From NCBI RefSeq assembly GCF_001729485.1, contig NZ_CP017157.1:930001-994000 (forward strand): DNA of 64,000 nucleotides, read 5' to 3'. Below are positions 42,506 to 55,326 of this stretch, in pieces. The translations under genes and the position numbers were made by a program. Source of the DNA: Streptomyces lydicus (GTDB taxonomy: Bacteria; Actinomycetota; Actinomycetes; Streptomycetales; Streptomycetaceae). Every line of letters begins with the position of its first letter. Position 1 is the stretch's first letter. The notes under the pieces were generated by a model that was not told where the DNA came from, ran no database searches, and was given only the letters and a program-made list of their open reading frames with translations.

Positions 42506-43756
42506 TCACCCCGGCGGCGCAAACCCCGTACGCGACCCACCCCCACGCTCACCGTGACGACCACCCACCTCGCCGCCGACCTCGGCCTCCCGAGCCACCG
42601 CCCCCACATCCCTCACTCCACCGCCCTCAGGCACCCCCACACCCTCTGCCGCTCCTGAGACCCCCGCTTCACCCTCGGGCGCCCCCGACGCTCCACCCCC
42701 ACTCCACCCCGCAACAACGCCACCACGAGCAGCAAAAGCCCGAGCCCCGCCACCCCCAGGCGGCGCCCAGCCCCCACCGGAGCCCGCCACCCCCGACCGG
42801 TCCGACGCCCCAGCAACCCCGCCCGCATCCACCGACGCGCCCACCTCGCCCGCCGCGCCCAGCTCCACCGACGCCGCCACCGGCGCACCCGCCACCCCGG
42901 GCTCCCCCTCCCAAGCCCCCACAACCGCCTGCCCCCGAGACACCGCAGCCTGCCGCTGAGCGACGGCAGCCTGCCCCGCCCCCGGGCTCGCCCCCGGACC
43001 CGCCGCCACCCCGAACGCCCGCCGCGACTCCCGCGCCTGCCGCTCGGCGACCACCGCCGCCAGATAGGCCGCCGGATGCGCCCCCGCCGGGCCCGGTACG
43101 CCCGTGAACCCCCGCAAGTCCTCCGCCAACCGCTCCGCCATCGCCGCCCCGACCTGCGGATCCAGTTGTCCCACCCGCGTCAGGTACTGCCGCACCGCCA
43201 GCCACCACCCGTCGGGCACCCGCGACAGATCCAGCCCCCCGAGGTCCGCCACCGGCCAAGGAGCCACGGATGGCAGCACCCTCCCCACCTCCGCCGCCGG
43301 CATCCGCTCCCGTATGACCAGCGTCCCCGCGAACACATCGCCCACCCGGCGCCCCCGCGCCGAGACCAGCGAAGCGATAGCCGCCACCACCCCCATGGTC
43401 AGCACGATCTCGATGGCCCCCATGGCTCCCCGCACCAGCGCGTGCCGGAACCGGATCGGGCCGCCGTCCTCCCGTACGACCCGCAACCCGCAGATCACCT
43501 TCCCCAGCGACCGGCCATGGCTCAGCGTCTCGACCACGATCGGTATCCCGACCTGCACCAGTACGAACGCCGCCACCGACACGGCCGCGATCGCCGCACC
43601 GTCCATCGACGACGTCGCGCTCACCAGCAGCATCGACACGGCGATGTAGATGCTCCAGCCCACCGCCACATCGACCGCCACCGCCAGCCCCCGACTCGGC
43701 AGCCTGGCCGGCCGCAGCCCCAGCACCACCGCTTCACCCGTGACGAGTTCACTCAC
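42506..43756 (-). CDS. RDD family membrane protein with long low-complexity tail
   Basis: 416 residues from a GTG at 43756 (VSELVTGEAVVLGL), with AGGGAG upstream. The RDD domain occupies about residues 14-160: LPSRGLAVAVDVAVGW (the R-x-x-A-x-x-x-D start), a helix pair, LSHGRSLGKVICGLRVVREDGG and LVSARGRRVGDVFAGT. After residue 170 there is a soluble region, and from about 270 a Gly/Ala/Glu/Val-rich tail without structure. RDD proteins are membrane proteins of unknown function. The gene is divergent from the SpoIIM-like gene, a pairing kept in actinobacteria. Confidence 0.85.
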   Translation of the reverse strand: MSELVTGEAVVLGLRPARLPSRGLAVAVDVAVGWSIYIAVSMLLVSATSSMDGAAIAAVSVAAFVLVQVGIPIVVETLSHGRSLGKVICGLRVVREDGGPIRFRHALVRGAMGAIEIVLTMGVVAAIASLVSARGRRVGDVFAGTLVIRERMPAAEVGRVLPSVAPWPVADLGGLDLSRVPDGWWLAVRQYLTRVGQLDPQVGAAMAERLAEDLRGFTGVPGPAGAHPAAYLAAVVAERQARESRRAFGVAAGPGASPGAGQAAVAQRQAAVSRGQAVVGAWEGEPGVAGAPVAASVELGAAGEVGASVDAGGVAGASDRSGVAGSGGGWAPPGGGGARAFAARGGVVAGWSGGGASGAPEGEAGVSGAAEGVGVPEGGGVRDVGAVAREAEVGGEVGGRHGERGGGSRTGFAPPG

Positions 43757-43884
43757 GCCGCGCCCACTCCCTCTCGTCCGCTCGCTCGTATGCCAAGCCC
43801 CGCCCACCGCCACGCCGGGCCCGGCCAGTCTGCCAAGCTGACCGGGCCCGACACCCACCACGGCGCTGCGAGGAGCGACCCCGT

Positions 43885-44892
43885 ATGGACCTCGACGTCT
43901 TCATCACGGCACACAGCGCCGAATGGGACCGCCTCGAAGAACTCCTGCACCGCAAACGCCGCCTCACCGGAACCGAAGCCGACGAACTGGTCGCCCTCTA
44001 CCAGCGCACCACCACCCACCTCTCCCTTCTTCTTTCCAGCGCCCCCGACCCCGCGCTGACCAGCCGCCTGACGTCCCTCGTGGCCCGCGCCCGCAGCACC
44101 GTCACCGGCGCCCGCAAGGCGTCCTGGCGCGACACCGCCCGCTTCTTCACCACGACGTTCCCGGCAGCCGTCTACCGCCTACGCCACTGGTGGGCCCCCA
44201 CCGCGGTCCTCTCCACCGTGGTCGCCGCACTCCTCGGCTGGTGGGTGGCCGCGCATCCCGAGGTCCAGGCGGCCATCGGCGCCCCTGAGGACCTCCGCGC
44301 GATGACCCGCCCCGGTGGCCAGTACGAGACCTACTACTCCAGCCACCCCGCTGCGTCCTTCGCCGCCCAGGTATGGACGAACAACGCCCAGGCCGTGGCC
44401 CTCTGCCTGGTCCTCGGCGCCTTCCTCGGCCTCCCCGTCCTGTGGATCCTCCTCCAGAACATGCTCAACCTGGGGATAGGCATCGGCCTGATGGCGTCAG
44501 CCGGCCGCCTCGACACCTTCCTCGGCCTGATACTTCCGCACGGCCTCCTCGAACTGACCGCCGTCTTCATCGCCGCCGGCATCGGCCTCCGCCTGGGCTG
44601 GACCCTGATAGACCCCGGCCCGCGCACCCGGCGTACGGCCCTGGCGCAGGAAGGCCGCTCCGCCCTGGGAGTCGCCATCGGCCTCGCCGCGGTGCTCTTC
44701 GTGTCCGGCGCCCTGGAAGGCTTCGTCACCCCCTCCGGCCTCCCCACCTGGGCCCGCATAGGCATCGGCCTCGCCGCCGAGCTGGCATTCCTCCTTTACG
44801 TCCACGTCCTCGGCGGCCGCGCCGTACGCGCGGGAGCGACCGGCGACGTCGACACCAGCGACCGCGACGCCACCCTCCCGACCGCTGCCTGA
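43885..44892 (+). CDS. Stage II sporulation protein M (SpoIIM/DUF95) family protein
   Basis: 335 residues. A soluble N-terminus (MDLDVFITAHSAEWDRLEEL) is followed by about five to six membrane helices; FTTTFPAAVYRLRHWW leads into the first, and WTNNAQAVALCLVLGAFLGLP, LLQNMLNLGIGIGLMA and LILPHGLLELTAVFIAAGIGLRLG are typical of the family. Despite the name, actinobacteria do not use the endospore SpoIIDMP machine, so the role is unknown. It neighbours the RDD gene and is followed by the rRNA leader. Confidence 0.88.
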   Translation: MDLDVFITAHSAEWDRLEELLHRKRRLTGTEADELVALYQRTTTHLSLLLSSAPDPALTSRLTSLVARARSTVTGARKASWRDTARFFTTTFPAAVYRLRHWWAPTAVLSTVVAALLGWWVAAHPEVQAAIGAPEDLRAMTRPGGQYETYYSSHPAASFAAQVWTNNAQAVALCLVLGAFLGLPVLWILLQNMLNLGIGIGLMASAGRLDTFLGLILPHGLLELTAVFIAAGIGLRLGWTLIDPGPRTRRTALAQEGRSALGVAIGLAAVLFVSGALEGFVTPSGLPTWARIGIGLAAELAFLLYVHVLGGRAVRAGATGDVDTSDRDATLPTAA

Positions 44893-44943
44893 TGTGCGTC
44901 GAGCCCCCTGACCTGCTAATCTCCTCTGCGCCCCAGAAGCCCG

Positions 44944-44972
44944 TTGACACGGGCAGGTGGGGGAGGTAGATT
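44944..44972 (+). promoter_or_regulatory. rRNA operon promoter with consensus -35
   Basis: TTGACA (44944-44949), a 17-nt spacer and TAGATT (44967-44972). This is the best promoter in the leader. A second, TGGACA (44991) with 17 nt to TAGTCT (45014-45019), lies 47 bp downstream. Confidence 0.75.
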
Positions 44973-45110
44973 CGAACGGTTGCAACGAACTGGACAAGTT
45001 CATCTGCGACGGTTAGTCTCATCTCCGCTTCGGCTGGAATCTTCATTCGGCGAAGCGCAACCGACCACTTACCGGAAGCCCCGGTCGAATTAATTCGATC
45101 GAACTCCTTC

Positions 45111-45354
45111 TGATAAAGTCGGAAAAGCCAAAAGGCAAACCCCTCCGACGGGGAATCAGAATCAAATTCGAGCCGGCAACGGCGCGGACAAGATCTGATA
45201 GAGTCGGAAAGGCCGAAAAGCGAAAGCCGAACGGCCAACCCTGCTCCAACAGGGGGCCGGAGACGGAAACGGATCTGGTAAGGTTGGAACCGCGAAGAAG
45301 CTGAAAGGCCGAATCGCACCGGCGAAAATCGGAACCGCAAGGATCTGATAGAGT
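45111..45354 (+). promoter_or_regulatory. Four tandem extended -10 promoter elements of the rRNA operon
   Basis: TAAAGT (45114), TAGAGT (45198), TAAGGT (45279) and TAGAGT (45349) each follow TGn, and three of the four are embedded in a shared TCTGATA(G/A)AGTCGGAA block. None has a good -35 at 17 or 18 bp. The spacing is 84, 81 and 70 bp. They probably act as extended -10 promoters of the rRNA operon, or as a repeated RNA-level element. Confidence 0.55.
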
Positions 45355-45420
45355 CGGAAACGCAACACCGAAGGGAAGCGCCCGGAGAGCCTGGTGAAAC
45401 AGGCACAAAGGAAGCGTCCG

Positions 45421-45445
45421 TTCCTTGAGAACTCAACAGCGTGCC
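45421..45445 (+). promoter_or_regulatory. rRNA leader boxA/processing segment
   Basis: TTCCTTGAGAACTCAACAG is the conserved leader segment found upstream of Streptomyces 16S genes, thought to serve antitermination and processing. Confidence 0.6.
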
Positions 45446-45631
45446 AAAAGTCAACGCCAGATATGTTGATACCCCGTCTACCGGAAACATCCGGCAGATG
45501 AGGTTCCTTTGAAAGTCCATCCCGTCCATGTGGCGCGGATGGCACACACAGCGAGGACGCTGTGAACGACCGGACCTATTCCGTTTGGTCGTTCCGCTCT
45601 CGTGTGTGTTGACCCGATTACGGGTAAACAT

Positions 45632-50578
<4,947 letters not shown>

Positions 50579-50583
50579 TCAGT

Positions 50584-50598
50584 TGCTCGCGTCCACTG
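50584..50598 (+). repeat. 3' arm of the 23S processing stem
   Basis: Exact complement of 47439-47453. Confidence 0.75.
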
Positions 50599-50654
50599 TG
50601 TAGGTTCTGAAGTAACGACCGTTGTAGCTAGGCTCCGGTTGGTTAACTTCATAG

Positions 50655-50774
50655 TGTTTCGGTGGTCATAGCGTTAGGGAAACGCCCGGTTACATTTCGA
50701 ACCCGGAAGCTAAGCCTTTCAGCGCCGATGGTACTGCAGGGGGGACCCTGTGGGAGAGTAGGACGCCGCCGAAC
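50655..50774 (+). rRNA. rrf: 5S ribosomal RNA
   Basis: 120 nt from GTTTCGGTGGTCATAGCG to GGACGCCGCCGAAC, with the terminal helix closed and the CCCGGTTACATT loop intact. Confidence 0.97.
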
Positions 50775-50788
50775 AATCTTTGTGGGAG

Positions 50789-50819
50789 AGCCCCGCACCT
50801 TATGGTGCGGGGCTTTTCT
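50789..50819 (+). terminator. rRNA operon terminator
   Basis: 11-bp stem (50789-50799 with 50804-50814) around TTAT, followed by a T-rich tail. Confidence 0.9.
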
Positions 50820-50820
50820 G

Positions 50821-51137
50821 CGTTTCCGGGAAGTTGGTGGATCGGGCTTCTGTTGCTGGCGGCTGCCGCGGCCCTCTGCTGGGGATCGGATTGGGTGATG
50901 TGCCGGGCGCACGGTAGGGGCTGCTTGCTTCTCCATGGCCGCCGTAGGGCGCTTCTATAAGCCGGTGTCTGTAGCCGGTGCTGCTGGGTGCTGGGGGAGC
51001 TGGCCTTGTGGCAATTGGCTGGGGGAGAGGTTGGGCCTCTGGCCTCTTACCTGTCGTGCTGTGTCGGCGGTGGTGGTGTCTTGGGAGGACGTGGCTCCAC
51101 CTAGACACCTTTTACGGGGGCGAGCGGGGGTCCCGGG
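50821..51137. other. Intergenic region after the rRNA operon
   Basis: 317 bp, G/T-rich on the plus strand. Short frames exist but lack ribosome sites and family likeness. Nothing else recognised. Confidence 0.5.
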
Positions 51138-52448
51138 TTACAGGCGGCCTGTGGCCTTCAGGGTGAGGTAGGCGTCGGCCAGGTCGGGGGCGAGGTGGGA
51201 CGGGGTGGAGTCGATGACGGTGATGCCGTGGTGGCGGAGGCGGTCCGCGGTGCGGCGGCGGGCGGCGCGGGTCTGCTCGGCGGCGGCCGCCGCGTAAACC
51301 GCCTGCGGGGTGTGACGGCCGGCGGCCATCTCCTCGATGCGGGGGTCGGCCACGGCCGCGACGATGAGTTCGTTGCGCTGGGTGAGGCTGGGGAGGACGG
51401 GCAGGAGGGCTTCCTCCACGGGTGCCGCGTCCAGGCCGGTGAAGAGCACGATGAGGGAGCGGCGCGAGGTGCGGCGGTGGATGGTGGCGGCCAGGCCGCG
51501 GGCGTCCGCCTCGACGAGTTCGGGTTCGAGGGGGGCGAGGGCCTCGGTGAGGGCCGGGAGGACATCGCGGGCCGCGCGGCCTTGTACGGAGGCGCGTACC
51601 CGGCGGTCGTAGGCGAGCAGGTCGACGCGGTCGCCGGCCCGGGCCGCGAGGGCTCCGAGCAGGAGGGCGGCGTCCATGGAGGCGTCGAGGCGGGGGACGT
51701 CGCCGACGCGGCCGGCCGAGGTGCGGCCGGTTTCCAGGACGAGCAGGATGCGGCGGTCGCGTTCGGGGCGCCATGTGCGGACGGCGAGGTCCTGGCGCCG
51801 GGCGGTGGCGCGCCAGTCGATGGATCGGGTGTCGTCGCCGTGGGTGTAATCGCGGAGGCTGTCGAACTCGGTGCCTTCGCCGCGGGTCAGGAGGCTGGTG
51901 CGGCCGTCGAGTTCGCGGAGCCGCGCGAGTTTCGCCGGGAGGTGCTTGCGGCTGGTGAAGGGGGGCAGGACGCGCAGCGTCCACGGGACGAGGTGGTTTC
52001 CCTGCCGAGCTGCCAGACCTAGGGGGCCGTACGAGCGGACCGTGACGCGGACGGCGTGGTGATCGCCGCGGCGGGTGGGGCGGAGCGTGGTGGTGAGGCG
52101 GCGGCGTTCGCCGGCCGGGACGCGGAGGGCGTGCCGGGAGGCGGGGATGTCCGTGCCGGGGTGGAAGGAGCTCGGGGGCCAGGCATCGCGGACCTGGGCG
52201 CGCAGCGGGCGGCGGTCGGGGTTGGTGAGGGTGAGGTGCGTGTGGGCTTCGCCTGTTAGTCGAACAGTTGTGTCACCAGTTCGGGTGAACTGGAGCTTTC
52301 GCACTGGCGCGGCGAGAGCGAGGTCGCACAAAATTGCTATCAGCAAGGTGAGTTGGACGGCGAGGATGCCGAGCCAGCTGGGCAGCACGAAGCCGACGAA
52401 GAGAGCTCCGAGTGCGGAGACGAGGGCGGTGCGTCCGGTGAGGGCCAC
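51138..52448 (-). CDS. DUF58 domain-containing protein
   Basis: 436 residues from a GTG at 52448 (VALTGRTALVSAL). Two N-terminal helices (ALVSALGALFVGFVLPSWLG and LAVQLTLLIAILCDLAL) anchor it. The DUF58 core reads GEGTEFDSLRDYTHGDDTRS followed by IDWRATARRQDLAVRTW, and a von Willebrand-like half includes RILLVLETGRTSAG and LDASMDAALLLGALA. It partners with the MoxR ATPase encoded just upstream (9 bp gap), the standard DUF58-MoxR pairing. Confidence 0.92.
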   Translation of the reverse strand: MALTGRTALVSALGALFVGFVLPSWLGILAVQLTLLIAILCDLALAAPVRKLQFTRTGDTTVRLTGEAHTHLTLTNPDRRPLRAQVRDAWPPSSFHPGTDIPASRHALRVPAGERRRLTTTLRPTRRGDHHAVRVTVRSYGPLGLAARQGNHLVPWTLRVLPPFTSRKHLPAKLARLRELDGRTSLLTRGEGTEFDSLRDYTHGDDTRSIDWRATARRQDLAVRTWRPERDRRILLVLETGRTSAGRVGDVPRLDASMDAALLLGALAARAGDRVDLLAYDRRVRASVQGRAARDVLPALTEALAPLEPELVEADARGLAATIHRRTSRRSLIVLFTGLDAAPVEEALLPVLPSLTQRNELIVAAVADPRIEEMAAGRHTPQAVYAAAAAEQTRAARRRTADRLRHHGITVIDSTPSHLAPDLADAYLTLKATGRL

Positions 52449-52457
52449 GGTGTCGCC

Positions 52458-53423
52458 TCAGCGGGGGACGGGGAGATGAGTGAGAACGGCGTTGATCACG
52501 GAGTCCGCGGTGACTCCTTCCATCTCCGCTTCCGGGCGGAGCTGGATGCGGTGACGGAGCGTGGGAAGAGCAAGGGCCTTGACGTCGTCGGGGGTTACAT
52601 AGTCGCGGCCGGTGAGCCAGGCCCAGGCGCGTGACGTCGAAAGCAGGGCAGTTGCGCCTCGGGGGGAGACACCCAGGGACAGCGAGGGGGATTCGCGGGT
52701 GGCACGGCAGATATCGACGATATAGCCGGTGACTTCGGGGGAGACCGAGGTCTTGGCGACCGCGGCGCGGGCCGCGTCGAGGTCGGCGGTGGAGGCGACG
52801 GGGCGCAGTCCGGCGGCGTTGAGGTCGCGAGGGCTGAAGCCGGCCGCGTGACGGTTGAGGATGTCTATCTCGTCATGACGGGCGGGGAGAGGCACCGTCA
52901 GCTTCAGCAGGAACCGGTCGAGTTGGGCTTCGGGCAGTGGATAGGTGCCTTCGTATTCCACGGGGTTCTGGGTGGCGGCCACCAGGAACGGCTCGGGGAG
53001 GGGGCGGGCGGTGCCGTCGACGGTCACCTGGCGCTCTTCCATCGCTTCGAGCAGGGAAGCCTGGGTCTTGGGAGGCGTGCGGTTGATCTCGTCGGCGAGC
53101 AGCAGGTTGGTGAAGACGGGGCCCGGCTGGAAGGAGAACTCCGCGCTGCGGGCGTCGTAGACCAGTGAGCCGGTGACATCGCTCGGCATCAGGTCGGGCG
53201 TGAACTGGACGCGCTTGGTGTCGAGTTCGAGCGCCGCCGACAGGGCGCGTACGAGGAGGGTCTTGGCGACGCCCGGGGCGCCTTCGAGGAGCACGTGACC
53301 GCGGCAGAGGAGTGCGACGACCAGGCCGGTGACGGTCGGGTCCTGGCCTACGACGGCCTTGGCTATCTCGGTGCGCAGGTCCTCGAGCGAGGCTCGGGCG
53401 CTGTCAGCGGTCGGGGTGCTCAC
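52458..53423 (-). CDS. MoxR family AAA ATPase
   Basis: 321 residues from a GTG at 53423. Walker A is LLEGAPGVAKTLLVRAL, Walker B is LLLADEINRTPPKTQASLLE, sensor 1 is FLVAATQNPVEYEGTYPLPEAQLDRF. The C-terminal lid domain follows. MoxR ATPases act as chaperones that mature or insert partner complexes, usually with DUF58/VWA proteins. The start lies 20 bp inside the end of the DUF4350 gene, indicating translational coupling in a leftward operon. Confidence 0.96.
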   Translation of the reverse strand: MSTPTADSARASLEDLRTEIAKAVVGQDPTVTGLVVALLCRGHVLLEGAPGVAKTLLVRALSAALELDTKRVQFTPDLMPSDVTGSLVYDARSAEFSFQPGPVFTNLLLADEINRTPPKTQASLLEAMEERQVTVDGTARPLPEPFLVAATQNPVEYEGTYPLPEAQLDRFLLKLTVPLPARHDEIDILNRHAAGFSPRDLNAAGLRPVASTADLDAARAAVAKTSVSPEVTGYIVDICRATRESPSLSLGVSPRGATALLSTSRAWAWLTGRDYVTPDDVKALALPTLRHRIQLRPEAEMEGVTADSVINAVLTHLPVPR

Positions 53424-54633
53424 GGGGGGCGTGCCTCTCTTGGGAAACGATCGAGGATTCGAGTGCGTCGAGGTGGTCGGCCAGCTGTACCAAGGCCCGG
53501 TCGTCGGCGGGAGCCGGGCCGAAGAGCAGGGAGGGGAGGTCTGCTCCGCTGCCGGGGGCGGAGATCAAGTGGGCCTGGACAGCGGGGAGAAGAGTCTCGG
53601 GGGCGTGGGCACGGGCTGCGGGCACGCCGAGGAGGGGGGCGAGCCGGGTGCGGGTGGCGGCGCGCAGTACCGCTGCCGCCCGGTCGCGGGCGTTGGCCTG
53701 TTCGTAGAGCCGGGCGTGGCCCTCGGTGGTCTCGGCGGCGGGCACGGTGACGGGGAGTTTCTCCGTCACGAGGGGGCCCAGTCGGCGGGCGCGCCAGAGG
53801 GCGGCGAGCAGCGCGGCGAAGGCGAGTTGGAGCAGGGCCCAGCCCCAGCCGGAGGGGACGAGGTCGAGGAGGCCGCGCTGTTCGTCCTGCGTGGAGGTCG
53901 GGTCGCTGACGGAGGGGAGGTACCAGACCAGATGTTTGTGAGAACCGAGGAGTTGCAGGGCCAGCGAGGCGTTGCCGTGCTCGTCGAGGTGCTGGTTGTA
54001 GAGGAGTTCGGGGGAGCCGAGGAGCACGGTGTCGCGGCCGTCGGCCGGGGCCGGCAGGCGCAGCAGGGTGGCCTTGCCGCCACTGGGGTAGCAGCGGTCG
54101 GCGCCGGGGGTGGAGGTGGTGTAACGCGGGCCGCCGAGGAGGGCGTTGCCGGCGCGGCGGGCGTCGGGCAGGGCGCAGGCGGGGCGGCGGGCCTCGTTGC
54201 TGACCGGGAGCTCGGCCTGGACGGTGGGGGCGAAGGTGTCGAGCGGTGCGGGGCCGGGGGCGAGCAGGACGGTGCGGCCGGTGGTGTGCGCGGTCGCGGT
54301 GTACAGGCCCGTCAGCTGATTCTGAGTCAGCACGTCGGGGTCGGTGACGAGCAGGGTGGTGTCGGGGCCGGCCGCGGCTGCGGCCTCCTCGGAGGTGGTG
54401 ACCACGTGGGTGGAGACCCCCTGGGCGGCGAGGAGCCGCGAGAGCGCCTGGCTGCCGGCGCGGTCCGCCGAGCGGGGATCGAGTCGACCGTGCTGTTCGC
54501 CGGACTGCAGCGCCGCGAGGACGACTCCGCTGAGGACGAGCAGGAGGAGCGCCGACAGCGGGCCGCGGGAGCGGTTCCAGACGTGACGTGCGGTCACGGA
54601 GGGCGTGGGAGTGTGCGCGGTGGCCGTGGTCAT
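53404..54633 (-). CDS. DUF4350 domain-containing membrane protein
   Basis: 409 residues. An N-terminal helix (GPLSALLLLVLSGVVLAALQ) is followed by a DUF4350/GATase-like domain (SQALSRLLAAQGVSTHVVTT, TLLVTDPDVLTQNQLTGLY) and a second helix near residue 265 (WALLQLAFAALLAALWRARR). The C-terminal part is cytoplasmic and helical. The family sits with MoxR and DUF58 in actinobacteria. Function is unknown. It overlaps DUF4129 upstream by 4 bp and MoxR downstream by 20 bp. Confidence 0.88.
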   Translation of the reverse strand: MTTATAHTPTPSVTARHVWNRSRGPLSALLLLVLSGVVLAALQSGEQHGRLDPRSADRAGSQALSRLLAAQGVSTHVVTTSEEAAAAAGPDTTLLVTDPDVLTQNQLTGLYTATAHTTGRTVLLAPGPAPLDTFAPTVQAELPVSNEARRPACALPDARRAGNALLGGPRYTTSTPGADRCYPSGGKATLLRLPAPADGRDTVLLGSPELLYNQHLDEHGNASLALQLLGSHKHLVWYLPSVSDPTSTQDEQRGLLDLVPSGWGWALLQLAFAALLAALWRARRLGPLVTEKLPVTVPAAETTEGHARLYEQANARDRAAAVLRAATRTRLAPLLGVPAARAHAPETLLPAVQAHLISAPGSGADLPSLLFGPAPADDRALVQLADHLDALESSIVSQERHAPREHPDR

Positions 54634-55322
54634 CCGTGGCTCCCGGTGGGGGAGGTGGCCAGGGTGGGCTTGGCGTGCTGGAGGTCGGTGTCGAGGCCGG
54701 CCAGGAAGGTGTACGCCGCTTCCGTGCCCGGGCGCCCGCCGTATGTGACGTCGTCGAAGGTACGGGCGGCGGTGCGGAGTTGCTCGGCGTGCGGGGGCAG
54801 GGCGCGGCCGGCTTCGGCGGCGGCCTCGTCGGCGGTGCGGCCGGGGCCGGGGGTGAGCAGGGCGCGTTCCTCCAGGGCGAGGACGACGGCGCGCATCCGG
54901 TCCTGGATGGCCTGGTCCCAGTGGCTCGCGGCGGCGTGTCGTTCGGCGGCGGCGCGGTGCTCCGCGGCGGTGCGGGGGGCGTCGGCGAAGAGCGCGCCGC
55001 CTGTGGTGGGGGTGCGGCGTACGGCCCCCAGCCGTAGCCGGAGGGCGAGGATCAGCAGCAGGACGCAGACGCCGACGGTGAGGAGCCCGATCCAGCCGCC
55101 CGGTGTGGCGCCTGCGGCCGCGTTGAAGAGTGCGTCAAGGCGGTCCCAGAGCCAGTCGAGGGCACGCTGGATCGGGTTGGGGTCGTGCTGGTGGTACCGG
55201 GGGTCGGACAGCTCACGCTCGGCCGCCTCGCGGGCGGGGAGGCGAGGGGTCCGCACCGGTATGTGGTCGTCGGAGCCTGCGGTGAGCCCTCCGAGCGCGG
55301 TCAACTTCCCCCCTGTGGTCAC
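54630..55322 (-). CDS. DUF4129 domain-containing membrane protein
   Basis: 230 residues from a GTG at 55322, five bases after the preceding stop. One central helix (GGWIGLLTVGVCVLLLILALRL) separates an N-terminal extracytoplasmic part from a cytoplasmic DUF4129 domain (HAAASHWDQAIQDRMRAVVLALEERALLTPGPGRTADEAA). DUF4129 often belongs to transglutaminase-MoxR systems. Here no transglutaminase is present. It is tightly packed within the leftward operon. Confidence 0.86.
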   Translation of the reverse strand: MTTGGKLTALGGLTAGSDDHIPVRTPRLPAREAAERELSDPRYHQHDPNPIQRALDWLWDRLDALFNAAAGATPGGWIGLLTVGVCVLLLILALRLRLGAVRRTPTTGGALFADAPRTAAEHRAAAERHAAASHWDQAIQDRMRAVVLALEERALLTPGPGRTADEAAAEAGRALPPHAEQLRTAARTFDDVTYGGRPGTEAAYTFLAGLDTDLQHAKPTLATSPTGSHG

Positions 55323-55326
55323 CGCA

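Noticed and set aside
42506..43055. Separate gene in the Gly/Ala-rich tail of the RDD protein
   Set aside because: The frame is continuous with the RDD domain and shows no new start or domain.
50935..51171. A 78-codon frame downstream of 5S
   Set aside because: No ribosome site, no family likeness, and it overlaps the end of the DUF58 gene antisense.
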